DNA of 64,000 bases, from NCBI GenBank assembly GCA_037447215.1, contig JBBIHB010000010.1:1-64000 (forward strand), written 5' to 3'. Source of the DNA: UBA1413 sp037447215. Its GTDB lineage: Bacteria > Bacteroidota > Bacteroidia > Bacteroidales > Prolixibacteraceae. Below, piece after piece: positions 35,671 to 44,402 of this stretch. Position 1 is the first letter of the stretch, and each line of letters opens with the position of its first letter. Below the pieces are notes generated by a model. The model made no database searches. It had not been told where the DNA came from and worked only from the letters and a program-made list of their open reading frames with translations. Made by a program: the position numbers and the translations under genes.

Positions 35671-35709
35671 ATGTGAATTTTATTGTGCAACTAAAATAGT
35701 ATTACCGTT

Positions 35710-37083
35710 ATGACACGACAAAAGAAAATTTTTCTGGAAGAGTCGGAAATACCACGGCAGTGGTATAACCTTACCCCCGATCTGTTAAGTCCGATGAACC
35801 CGCCATTAGGCCCGGGAGGAAAACCTATATCGCCCGATATGTTGGCCCCGGTTTTTCCGATGAACCTGATAGAGCAGGAAGTAAGTCAACAGCGCTGGAT
35901 AGAAATTCCGGAGCCGATTATTGAGATACTATTACAGTGGCGACCGAGTCCGCTTGTGCGTGCGTATGAGTTGGAAGAAGCCCTGGGGACTCCGGCAAAG
36001 ATTTTCTATAAAAATGAAAGTGTTTCGCCGGCCGGAAGCCATAAGCCCAATACAGCCGTTGCTCAGGCATGGTATAACAAGCAATTCGGCATCAAACGGC
36101 TCACTACCGAAACGGGAGCCGGACAATGGGGCAGTGCACTTTCATATGCCTGCGCTCACATAGGTCTCGAGTGTAAAGTTTATATGGTCCGTGTGAGTTT
36201 CGACCAAAAGCCTTTCCGTAAAATGATGATGCAAACCTGGGGTGGAACCTGTGTTGCAAGTCCGAGTACCGAAACTCAGGCCGGTCGCAATATCCTCGAA
36301 AAATATCCCGACACACCAGGCAGCCTTGGAATAGCCATCAGCGAAGCCATCGAGGCTGCTGTAACCGACCCAACCGGCGAAACCAGGTACTCATTAGGGT
36401 CAGTGCTTAATCATGTTATGCTGCACCAAACCATAATTGGCCTCGAAGCTAAAAAACAGCTTGCCAAGGTAGGGATAAAGAATCCGGATATTGTTATTGG
36501 CTGCTGCGGGGGAGGAAGCAATTTTGCCGGCCTTTCGTTCCCGTTTATCTATGAAAAAGTCCATGGTGCCGAAATACAGATTATCGGAGCTGAACCCTTC
36601 TCATGCCCGACGTTGACCAAAGCACCGTTTATCTATGATCATGGCGATGTGGCCGAGATGACACCACTTCTACCAATGTACAGTCTTGGCCACACCTTTA
36701 TTCCCGCGCCGATTCATGCCGGAGGGCTGCGTTATCATGGTATGGCTCCACTGGTAAGCGCCGCGTTGAAAGATGGTTTGATGGAAGCACAGGCTATTCA
36801 CCAGAGCGAATGTTTCGAAGCGGGAATGTTGTTTGCCCGTACCGAAGGGATTATTCCTGCTCCCGAAACCACACACGCCATTGCATCGGCAATCCGTGAA
36901 GCCAAAAAAGCCAAGGAAGAGGGCAAGGAAAAGGTAATCCTTTTCAACTTCAGCGGCCATGGGTTGATGGACCTGGTTGGCTATGACAAATATATGTGTG
37001 GTCAGCTTTCCGATTATGAATACCCGGAATCGGAAATTTCCCGTAATCTTGAAAAATTGAAAGGTTACCCACTGCCGAAATAA
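35710..37083 (+). CDS. trpB2: TrpB2-type tryptophan synthase beta-like enzyme
   Basis: 457 residues, longer than TrpB1 (about 400). The TrpB-like pyridoxal-phosphate features are clear: the Schiff-base Lys112 in AGSHKPNTAVAQAWY, the phosphate-binding GCCGGGSNFAG, and ETGAGQWGSALSYACA. The N-terminal segment IPRQWYNLTPDLLSPMNPPLGPGGKPI is characteristic of TrpB2. These enzymes condense indole with serine, often without TrpA. No trpA or other trp gene is adjacent. A leader with four Trp codons and an attenuator lies upstream, which strongly supports a role in tryptophan supply. Confidence 0.93.
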   Translation: MTRQKKIFLEESEIPRQWYNLTPDLLSPMNPPLGPGGKPISPDMLAPVFPMNLIEQEVSQQRWIEIPEPIIEILLQWRPSPLVRAYELEEALGTPAKIFYKNESVSPAGSHKPNTAVAQAWYNKQFGIKRLTTETGAGQWGSALSYACAHIGLECKVYMVRVSFDQKPFRKMMMQTWGGTCVASPSTETQAGRNILEKYPDTPGSLGIAISEAIEAAVTDPTGETRYSLGSVLNHVMLHQTIIGLEAKKQLAKVGIKNPDIVIGCCGGGSNFAGLSFPFIYEKVHGAEIQIIGAEPFSCPTLTKAPFIYDHGDVAEMTPLLPMYSLGHTFIPAPIHAGGLRYHGMAPLVSAALKDGLMEAQAIHQSECFEAGMLFARTEGIIPAPETTHAIASAIREAKKAKEEGKEKVILFNFSGHGLMDLVGYDKYMCGQLSDYEYPESEISRNLEKLKGYPLPK

Positions 37084-37108
37084 TCCATTCGGGAATTATC
37101 ATGAATGA

Positions 37109-37143
37109 GAAACCCTGATCTGGTAATGGTCGGGGTTTTTTAT
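37109..37143 (+). terminator. Terminator after trpB2
   Basis: Stem AACCCTGA (37111-37118) / TCGGGGTT (37130-37137), followed by a T tract, about 28 bases after the stop. Confidence 0.75.
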
Positions 37144-37170
37144 ATTTTTACAGGGAATAAATCTATCTTC

Positions 37171-38022
37171 ATGAAAACATTCTTGCTTACCATTCTTACT
37201 ATTTTCCCAAATCTGTTTGCCTGTGCGCAGCAGGAACCCATCCGACTGATTGTCAGGGCTGATGATATCGGCAGTTCGCAATCGGCCAACGAGGCAATAA
37301 TCCTGACCTGCACCAAAGGTATTGCCACTTCGGCCGAGGTGATGGTTCCGTGTGCCTGGTTCCCCGAAGCGGTGAAGTTGTTAAACCAGCACCCTACTAT
37401 TGATGTTGGGGTACACCTCACCATTACCAGTGAGTGGGACAACATTAAATGGCGTCCGCTCACGCATTGCCCCAGCCTGGTTGATGAGAACGGTTATTTT
37501 TATCCCATGATGTGGCCCAATCCCAATTATCCCGGCCGGTCGGTAATGGAGGTAAAACCAAAGCTGGAAGAGATAGAGCAGGAGTTCAGGGCTCAGATCG
37601 AAATGGCAATGAAACATATTCCGTCAGTAAGCCATATTTCGGGGCATATGGGATCAACCAGCTTTTCGGACCAAGTGAAGGAACTAACGGCACGATTGGC
37701 CAAAGAGTATAATATCGGTCATGATCTACCCGGAATTTCAGGAATGCGATTCGATGGACCAAAAGAGAGTTCAGAAGAGAAGATCAGAAGTTTCATCAAA
37801 GCCCTCGACAAACTCGAACAGGGGAAAACTTACATTTTTGTGGAACATCCTGCATTTGACACACCCGAAATGCGGTCTGTATCGCATATCGGTTATGAGA
37901 ATGTTGCCGTTGACAGGCAGGGCGTCACCGATCTGTTTATGAGTGAAGAGGTAAAGGCCAAAATCAGGGAACGGGGTATTGAACTGATCAGCTATGAAGA
38001 TTTTTACAAACCAAAGAAATAA
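37171..38022 (+). CDS. Exported YdjC/ChbG-like carbohydrate deacetylase
   Basis: 283 residues from the ATG at 37171, which opens a signal peptide (KTFLLTILTIFPNLFACAQ). Family motifs: IVRADDIGSS with the metal-binding Asp, DVGVHLTITSEW with the His, and SHISGHMGS. YdjC-type enzymes remove acetyl groups from N-acetylated oligosaccharides such as chitobiose. An exported member would act on periplasmic or external sugars. Convergent with the dipeptidase gene, stops 3 bases apart. Confidence 0.88.
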   Translation: MKTFLLTILTIFPNLFACAQQEPIRLIVRADDIGSSQSANEAIILTCTKGIATSAEVMVPCAWFPEAVKLLNQHPTIDVGVHLTITSEWDNIKWRPLTHCPSLVDENGYFYPMMWPNPNYPGRSVMEVKPKLEEIEQEFRAQIEMAMKHIPSVSHISGHMGSTSFSDQVKELTARLAKEYNIGHDLPGISGMRFDGPKESSEEKIRSFIKALDKLEQGKTYIFVEHPAFDTPEMRSVSHIGYENVAVDRQGVTDLFMSEEVKAKIRERGIELISYEDFYKPKK

Positions 38023-38025
38023 ACA

Positions 38026-39255
38026 CTAAGAATTGCCGGCTGTTGCAGCAAATTTCTCCACCTCACTGAAAACGCGCAAGAAATTTCCGCCCCATATTTT
38101 GCTAATATCTTTTTCGGAATAGCCACGCATGAGCAATTCGCGCGTGATGTTGGGGAACTGGCTTACATCGTTGCACCCCGAAAGTCCGCCTCCGCCGTCG
38201 AAATCGCTGCCAATGCCCACATAATCAACACCCACCAGCTTTACAACGTAGTCAATATGGTCAACCAAATCGGAAACGGTAGCCAGTTTTTTAGGATATT
38301 TTTCACGAACCTCACTCCATTGACGTCTGAATTCAGATTTTTCGGAATCGCTCATGGTTTGAAATTTCTCGTCGTAAATCTTTCGCATTTCCTGTTCTTT
38401 CTGGTATCGAAGGGTTGTGGTATCCTGGTTTTTCACATATTCGGATAGCAGACAGAGTTGAATAACACCCCCGTTTTTTGCCAGCGACCTTAACATATCG
38501 TCTGTAAGGTTGCGGTCGTGTTGCGCAATAGCCCTTACGCTACTATGCGAGGCAATAACAGGAGCCTTACTCACGGCAATAACATCATAAAATGCTTTAT
38601 CGGAAATATGCGAAACGTCCACCATCATGCCCAGCCGGTTCATTTCAGCCACAACCTCTTTGCCGAATGCGCTCAATCCGTTGTGTTCAGGTTTTGCCCG
38701 GTCTGAGGACGAATCGCAGATATCGTTGTGGTAAGAATGACAAAGGGTGATATAACGGACACCTTTATAGTAAAATTTTTCTACCCTTGCTATATCTCTT
38801 GCCAGGACAAAACCGTTTTCCAACCCAATATAAATGCCCCGTTTCCCTTTTTTGCTGATACACATAGCATCATCTGCATTTACTGCAATTTCTGCCAGGT
38901 TATTGTACCGCTCAACCTGTGCACGGATTGAATCAATCATTTCTGATGCTAAGTTCCATGCTTCGAGGTAATTTTCTTCTGTACGGGGTTTTTGCCCTAC
39001 AAAGGCTGCAAAAAATATTGCATCGAGCCCGCCTTCTTTCATCCGGATCAGGTCAACCTGGCCAGTTGACTGTCTTTTGCCGATATCAAAACCCTGGCGT
39101 TGCATGTTCATCGGAGTATCGCAATGCGTATCGACAGTAAGTGCCTTTTTGTGTACCCGTTTCACTTCTTCATCGGTAATGTTTTTTCTAACCTGGCCAG
39201 CCAGGTTAAAAACTGCAAAAAACATTGCAAAAAACAGAATGGCATTCGATTTCAT
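38026..39255 (-). CDS. Exported M19 family dipeptidase
   Basis: 409 residues: signal peptide (KSNAILFFAMFFAVFNLAGQ), then the renal dipeptidase fold with VDTHCDTPMN (zinc His and Asp), YITLCHSYHNDICDSS, MMVDVSHISDKAFYDV, VIASHSSVRAIAQHDRNL and VGIGSDFDGGG. Cleaves dipeptides in the periplasm with two zinc ions. Length is normal. Upstream on the same strand, 178 bases away, lies the Mpl ligase gene, a cell-wall recycling enzyme, so a role in peptide salvage is possible. Confidence 0.93.
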   Translation of the reverse strand: MKSNAILFFAMFFAVFNLAGQVRKNITDEEVKRVHKKALTVDTHCDTPMNMQRQGFDIGKRQSTGQVDLIRMKEGGLDAIFFAAFVGQKPRTEENYLEAWNLASEMIDSIRAQVERYNNLAEIAVNADDAMCISKKGKRGIYIGLENGFVLARDIARVEKFYYKGVRYITLCHSYHNDICDSSSDRAKPEHNGLSAFGKEVVAEMNRLGMMVDVSHISDKAFYDVIAVSKAPVIASHSSVRAIAQHDRNLTDDMLRSLAKNGGVIQLCLLSEYVKNQDTTTLRYQKEQEMRKIYDEKFQTMSDSEKSEFRRQWSEVREKYPKKLATVSDLVDHIDYVVKLVGVDYVGIGSDFDGGGGLSGCNDVSQFPNITRELLMRGYSEKDISKIWGGNFLRVFSEVEKFAATAGNS

Positions 39256-39433
39256 TGATGTTTAATAGAAAATTTTTTACTACTGTTCAGGTGCTTTGCA
39301 CCTACAAATGTATCCCGATACCAAAACTACAAATATTTTTATGGGCTGCACAATATTAAAAACTCTATAATGGCAATCTTCTGAAATATAAAATCATACA
39401 GAATTTTACTTTAAATTCTTCTGAAGAACCATA

Positions 39434-40843
39434 TTAAAGTTTTCCCTGCTGATTTTTTATCCAGTCCCCACGTCTGAATTTTATTGGGTCACCTGTAATT
39501 TTCTTTGCAAATTCAGGCAAATCTTTTCCATCAAAATTTCCGGAACTCATCAACAACAAGTTAGCATTATCCCATTTCATATTTTCCAGATCAGCAAACA
39601 GCCAATCCGAATTGGTTGTAACAATAAGACCCTCCATATTAAATCCTTCAGCCACCATTTCGGGGCTTATGGGCTCCAGCTTTTTATGCTCAACGGTATG
39701 CGGATTAAAATATACAAAGGCCAGGTCGGCATCAACCATACACCCGCTGTAATGGGGCAAAAACTCTTTTTTAAGTGAACTGAAAGTATGTAATTCCATA
39801 CAAGCTATCAGTTTCCGGTCGCGGAACTGCTGTTTCACTGCCTTGGTACTGGCCAGCAGTTTAGAAGGCGAATGGGCAAAATCGCGAAACACGGTAGTAT
39901 GATCGTTTTCGGAAAGCACTTCGAGCCTTCGGGCAGCGCCCGAAAAAGTGCGGATTGAATGATAAAACTGTTCATCACTCACGTTCAGTGCATTGCATAC
40001 TGCCTTTGCAGCCGAAATATTTTGCAGATTGTGTTCACCGAAAACCTTCAGCCTGATTTCCTGTTCCCCCACTTTCAGATAAGTCGTTTTATTCTCCACC
40101 ACATAAGGATGGGTATTGTAACCACAGGTTTGGATATGTTTCTGCTCTCCAGCTATTTGCTGCAAATGTAAATCACCTTCGAAATAAAACAGCATTCCAC
40201 CCGGCTCAGTTAGTTGTGCGAACTTCCTGAACTGTTCCACGTAACCATCAAAAGTCGGGAAAACATTGATATGATCCCAGTCAATGCCACTCAAAACTGC
40301 TATGTGCGGGTGGTATAAATGAAACTTTGGACGAGGATCGGTTGGTGATGAGAGGTACTCATCGCCCTCAAAAACAGCAATTTCTGCTTCTTCACTCAAA
40401 CCTACCATCGTTTCAAAACCTTCGATCTGTGCTCCTACCATATAGTTGAACATTACTCCGTTTTCGCGAAGCACATGCATAATCATCGAAGTAATGGTGG
40501 TTTTACCATGGCTTCCGCCAACAACAACCCTTGTTTTTTCCTTGGTCTGTTCGTAAAGAAATTCCGGATAGGAATAGATTTTTAGTTGAAGTTCCTGCGC
40601 TTTAAGCAATTCGGGATTATTTGCCCGGGCATGCATCCCCAGTATAATTGCGTCAATATCAACCTTAATTTTTTCGGGGTCCCAACCGGTACATTCTGGC
40701 AAAAGGCCATATTGGGCCAGTCTTCCCTTCGATGGTTCAAATATTTCGTCGTCGGAACCGGTTATCGTATATCCTTTTTTATGGAGAGCAATTGCAAGGT
40801 TATGCATTGCACTGCCCCCAATGGCAATGAAGTGAATTCTCAT
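39434..40843 (-). CDS. mpl: UDP-N-acetylmuramate:tripeptide ligase (Mpl-like Mur ligase)
   Basis: 469 residues. N-terminal MRIHFIAIGGSAMHNLAIALHKKGYTITGSDD is the Mpl/MurC nucleotide-sugar-binding fold; the ATP loop reads VVVGGSHGKTTITSMI, followed by VFEGDEYLSS and SGIDWDHINVFP, and the central GEHNLQNISAAKAV motif. Mpl attaches recycled murein tripeptide to UDP-MurNAc. The DPRPKFHLYHP block is typical for Mpl rather than MurC. Lies 72 bases behind the glycosidase gene. Confidence 0.9.
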   Translation of the reverse strand: MRIHFIAIGGSAMHNLAIALHKKGYTITGSDDEIFEPSKGRLAQYGLLPECTGWDPEKIKVDIDAIILGMHARANNPELLKAQELQLKIYSYPEFLYEQTKEKTRVVVGGSHGKTTITSMIMHVLRENGVMFNYMVGAQIEGFETMVGLSEEAEIAVFEGDEYLSSPTDPRPKFHLYHPHIAVLSGIDWDHINVFPTFDGYVEQFRKFAQLTEPGGMLFYFEGDLHLQQIAGEQKHIQTCGYNTHPYVVENKTTYLKVGEQEIRLKVFGEHNLQNISAAKAVCNALNVSDEQFYHSIRTFSGAARRLEVLSENDHTTVFRDFAHSPSKLLASTKAVKQQFRDRKLIACMELHTFSSLKKEFLPHYSGCMVDADLAFVYFNPHTVEHKKLEPISPEMVAEGFNMEGLIVTTNSDWLFADLENMKWDNANLLLMSSGNFDGKDLPEFAKKITGDPIKFRRGDWIKNQQGKL

Positions 40844-40915
40844 ACTTTCGGTTTAAGTGCGTAAAGATAATTCACCTTGACATTATTATTCTCCAATTTT
40901 GGAGTTTCGACTCAA

Positions 40916-43048
40916 TCAGTAATAAATGGCTGGAATTTTCTCAATAACAGTATCGAAAGGTTTTTCTTCACCGGTGGCTATTTTATAGATTTTGCGGTGT
41001 GTTTCAACGGCAGCATCAATAAGTTCATCATATGGTTTATTGCAGATGTCGAACAATCCGATATTGTAGTTTTCACCATCGAAACGGCCAAAAATTGGTT
41101 GATCGAGCCATTGGAAGTAATGAATGCCCACCATTTCGGGCCGTGCAAAACCTTGCTCCACATAGTAGCGGTATGCCGTGCCCCTTTCGGCTTGCGAAAC
41201 AGCCCCTTGTATTCCTGATGCCGGCAGGCCCCTGTCAACCGATCCGAAATGAAACTCACCTATCATCACCGGTTTGCCGCTGATTCGGGCAATTTCGGCA
41301 GTTTGGGGTGGACCAGGGTTCCCATATCCGTTGATGCTGAATACATCGAAACGCTCGCCAGCCTTGTAAAGCAAATCTGAACTCATCCATGCATAGCGCA
41401 TTCCTAGATTCATATGATTTGGCGCTATTTTCTCCACCTCATCGCAGGGTACATTTACATATTTTGCCACCAGTTTTTCAGAAAACGATTGAAAATCGGT
41501 TTTTGAAGCTTCGGAAGGATAATCCCTGAACAACTGTAATTTCAGATCAGAAAATTCATTTAGGTGAAGATTCCATTGACGGTTAAAGCCCTCAATATTA
41601 TTGCTGTAACGTTTTGTAATCCAAACTATAAATGAATCTTTCGAAACCGATGCCTGGTTGGTTCCGAACATTTCGAAAGCAATATCGTGGGCACCGAAAG
41701 CCCAGTGAGGTTCGTTGCGCAGAAAATAACCTATCAGATATTTATCGTTTTTGTAACTTTCCAACTGAGCAGCAAATTTAATTGAGTTCTGCCGGTATTC
41801 CTCCGAAAAAACATCCGGAAAATCCCTGAAAAGCATCACTTTTGTCGATGGAAATCCGGCCATAGGCAACACATAAGGTATTTTTGCCGAACGCATAAAA
41901 GCATTGTCAGACCAGTTGGCAACAGTATTGATGCTGAATTTACGGATTTGCCCGGCGGTTATCTTATCCCACAATTCGCGCCACTGTTCGCCGAAAACCT
42001 TAATCAAATTTATTTTATAGAAATCGACCATGGTCATTTCACCCCGCTTGTAATAGGCCTGTTTGTATAGTGGGTCGTTTTCATCGGGTAGCCATTCGAA
42101 CAAATCTTCCTGACCAGAAGCAGTTCCGGGAGATTCAGGTCTGATGCAGTCGATACCCACTGAAACAAAGGCATACCCGTCAGGATCGACCAACCACCAG
42201 CGCTGTCCGTCGTGATGAGTACGGAAATAACCTGTTGCCCCGAAAAATTTATTCTTCCATCCACCGTATTGGCTCCATTCATCAGGGAAATTTGCGGTTT
42301 CGGCTTCGGCAAATTGTTCATTCAGACGGGTTTCAAGTTCATCGGTACTTTTGGTTTTTCCAGGCCAATCTTTTCGCGCCCACTGGCCAAACTGGTCGGT
42401 TAGCGGTACTTCTTCGGCAGGGTATGGCCCGGGCATATCCCGGAACAGCGATACGGATGCAATTTCGAAAACCGGCATAAATGAGGGCAATTGCAGGGGC
42501 CCAAAATTAATTTCAACTCGCGAAATTTCGTCAACCGTCATGCGGTTTCCCAACACGGTGCCCTTTAGCTGGCGTGGAAAACGCTGTATAAAAATATTTT
42601 GTGCATCGAGGTGGCTTAATGGAAATATTACCTTCGTTTTCAACAAGGGCAAAACACCTATTTTGGCCGAAATACGTGGCCTTTCGTTTTCCCTGCCGGC
42701 CATATCGCCACCTTGAGCTACAATTGTTGCCTGAGTATCGGCTTTCCGAAAAAAATTAAGTGTTGCAATTCCTGCAAAATCTCTGTCGTGCCAGATTTCA
42801 CACACCAGATATTTTGCATTTTGCCAGTCGCCACCATCGCCTTCCTGCCAGATTACCAAATTTCGCTGGTGTTCGGTGGGCGTAACTTTCAGGATTTTTC
42901 CATCAAATCCATTGCCTGGAGCTAAAACCGAAATAGTACGGTTCCTTTTCTGCATTTTTTTCAGAGAGAAGTGTTCCCCGGAATGATTGCCACTACATGA
43001 ATAAATGAACAATACCATAATAGTTATCCATGCCGGATTTAGTTTCAT
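40916..43048 (-). CDS. Clan GH-A glycoside hydrolase lipoprotein, agarase/GH50-like
   Basis: 710 residues, lipobox with Cys18. The catalytic barrel (about 260-690) includes YFRTHHDGQRWWLVDPDGYAFVSVGIDCIR, the acid/base Glu446 in GYFLRNEPHWAF and the nucleophile Glu598 in PVMIGEFHFGS, the arrangement of clan GH-A retaining glycosidases. An N-terminal jelly-roll-like module (about 40-220) precedes it, and the C-terminus ends in GIHYFQWLDQPIFGRFDGENYNIGL. The closest type I can name is GH50/agarase-like or GH42-like; family assignment is unsure. Substrate probably a galactose-containing or other beta-linked polysaccharide. Confidence 0.8.
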   Translation of the reverse strand: MKLNPAWITIMVLFIYSCSGNHSGEHFSLKKMQKRNRTISVLAPGNGFDGKILKVTPTEHQRNLVIWQEGDGGDWQNAKYLVCEIWHDRDFAGIATLNFFRKADTQATIVAQGGDMAGRENERPRISAKIGVLPLLKTKVIFPLSHLDAQNIFIQRFPRQLKGTVLGNRMTVDEISRVEINFGPLQLPSFMPVFEIASVSLFRDMPGPYPAEEVPLTDQFGQWARKDWPGKTKSTDELETRLNEQFAEAETANFPDEWSQYGGWKNKFFGATGYFRTHHDGQRWWLVDPDGYAFVSVGIDCIRPESPGTASGQEDLFEWLPDENDPLYKQAYYKRGEMTMVDFYKINLIKVFGEQWRELWDKITAGQIRKFSINTVANWSDNAFMRSAKIPYVLPMAGFPSTKVMLFRDFPDVFSEEYRQNSIKFAAQLESYKNDKYLIGYFLRNEPHWAFGAHDIAFEMFGTNQASVSKDSFIVWITKRYSNNIEGFNRQWNLHLNEFSDLKLQLFRDYPSEASKTDFQSFSEKLVAKYVNVPCDEVEKIAPNHMNLGMRYAWMSSDLLYKAGERFDVFSINGYGNPGPPQTAEIARISGKPVMIGEFHFGSVDRGLPASGIQGAVSQAERGTAYRYYVEQGFARPEMVGIHYFQWLDQPIFGRFDGENYNIGLFDICNKPYDELIDAAVETHRKIYKIATGEEKPFDTVIEKIPAIYY

Positions 43049-43310
43049 ATAAGTAATTTTATCCGATTAATTAAATTTTTGTTTAAGCCCTGATCTGCGG
43101 CGCAGGTAAAGTTAGGGTCCCTCATTTCTACAATTCCGATTAAATCTGGATTTCACTTCAATGGACCTGTCAAATCGCCCCTTCGTTCTCTTGCCTTTTA
43201 TCTGTCAACTAACGAACAGCCGAATCTCGCCTAAAGATGAGACAGCGTACCACTACCAACTTAATCCTCAGCCTAAGCCATTACCAAATAAATGCCTCTG
43301 CCTTTCTATA

Positions 43311-44210
43311 CTACCTCACTCCCTTTACCTTCATTTTCAGGCCATACAGATATTGAGAAGCCGTAATATATAATGTCTTCATATCTTTTCCCCCAAAGCA
43401 TACATTGGCGGTCCAGTTGGCTTCGACCGGGATATGTTCAATCTGCTCGCCTTTCGGATTAAAAACGGTTACCCCCCGGCCGGTCAGGTAAATATTTCCT
43501 TTGTTGTCAATGGTCATTCCGTCGGAGCCCATTTCGCAAAAAAGTTTCCGGGCCGAGAGTGTGCCATCGGGATTGATGTCATAAACGTAGGTTTTCTTAT
43601 CGCCGATATCGGCTACATAAAGCTTTTTCCCATCGGGTGTACCAATGATTCCATTTGGTTTTACGAGTTTCTCATCTACCCTGGTCAATTTTTTCCTGTC
43701 GGGCGAAAGGTAATATACATGCTCACCGTCTTGCTGCATTTCAGGGTCGCGGGTCCAATAAGGCCTTTTGTAAAGCGGATCGGTGAAATAAATGCCTCCG
43801 TTGGGGTGCACCCATAAATCATTGGGTCCATTAAGCCTCATTCCTTTATAATCTGCCACTAGGATTGTCGGGGATCCGTTCATGTCGATGCTCCAAAGCT
43901 GGTTGTCCATATCGGAACAGGAAAGCAGGTTCCCGTTCAGGTCGAAAAAAAGTCCGTTTGCGCGGCCAGCATTGCTGTGAAAGGTGGTTAGTTTCCCTTC
44001 AACCGACCATTTCAGAATTTTGTTGTTGGGTTGGTCAGTAAAATAAACATTACCTTGTTTATCAACCGCCGGCCCTTCGGTAAAACTAAAACCATCGGCT
44101 TGTTTTTCAACTTTCGCACCAGGTGCAATAATCGACGACTTCTTCTGTGCTGAAACTGACAAAGTTATCAATATGCTACTAATAAAAAAAGTGAGAAATG
44201 TTGTTTTCAT
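43311..44210 (-). CDS. SMP-30/gluconolactonase family secreted protein
   Basis: 299 residues with a signal peptide (KTTFLTFFISSILITLSVSAQ). The six-bladed propeller shows the metal-binding Glu in GFSFTEGPAVD, Asn in MRLNGPNDLWVHPNGGIYFTDP, Asn in KPNGIIGTPDGKKLYVAD, and Asp in GSDGMTIDNKGNIY. This pattern is that of calcium-dependent lactonases. It probably hydrolyses a sugar lactone in the periplasm; the genes around it are carbohydrate-related. Confidence 0.92.
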   Translation of the reverse strand: MKTTFLTFFISSILITLSVSAQKKSSIIAPGAKVEKQADGFSFTEGPAVDKQGNVYFTDQPNNKILKWSVEGKLTTFHSNAGRANGLFFDLNGNLLSCSDMDNQLWSIDMNGSPTILVADYKGMRLNGPNDLWVHPNGGIYFTDPLYKRPYWTRDPEMQQDGEHVYYLSPDRKKLTRVDEKLVKPNGIIGTPDGKKLYVADIGDKKTYVYDINPDGTLSARKLFCEMGSDGMTIDNKGNIYLTGRGVTVFNPKGEQIEHIPVEANWTANVCFGGKDMKTLYITASQYLYGLKMKVKGVR

Positions 44211-44364
44211 ATCTTTTCAATTTTGTTTAAGTGCATGAAATTAAGGAATTTCTGGTAAAAGTCAAGTCATAAATGCTGTAACAGAAGCAAACAAGTTACC
44301 AAAAAATGTTTAAACGATATATTTCAGCTCTTTTATTACATATTCCCCTAATTGCAAAATCTGA

Positions 44365-44372
44365 TATCTTTG
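44365..44372 (+). promoter_or_regulatory. Putative -7 element before the GH32-fold gene
   Basis: TATCTTTG matches TAnnTTTG, 30 bases before the ATG at 44403. No clear -33. Confidence 0.4.
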
Positions 44373-44402
44373 CGTCTCAAGTAAAAAGAAAATGCTTAAA
44401 AG

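Noticed and set aside
43049..43310. Gene or RNA between the glycosidase and SMP-30 genes
   Set aside because: A short open frame lacks any start context or family likeness; no stable hairpin with T tract found.
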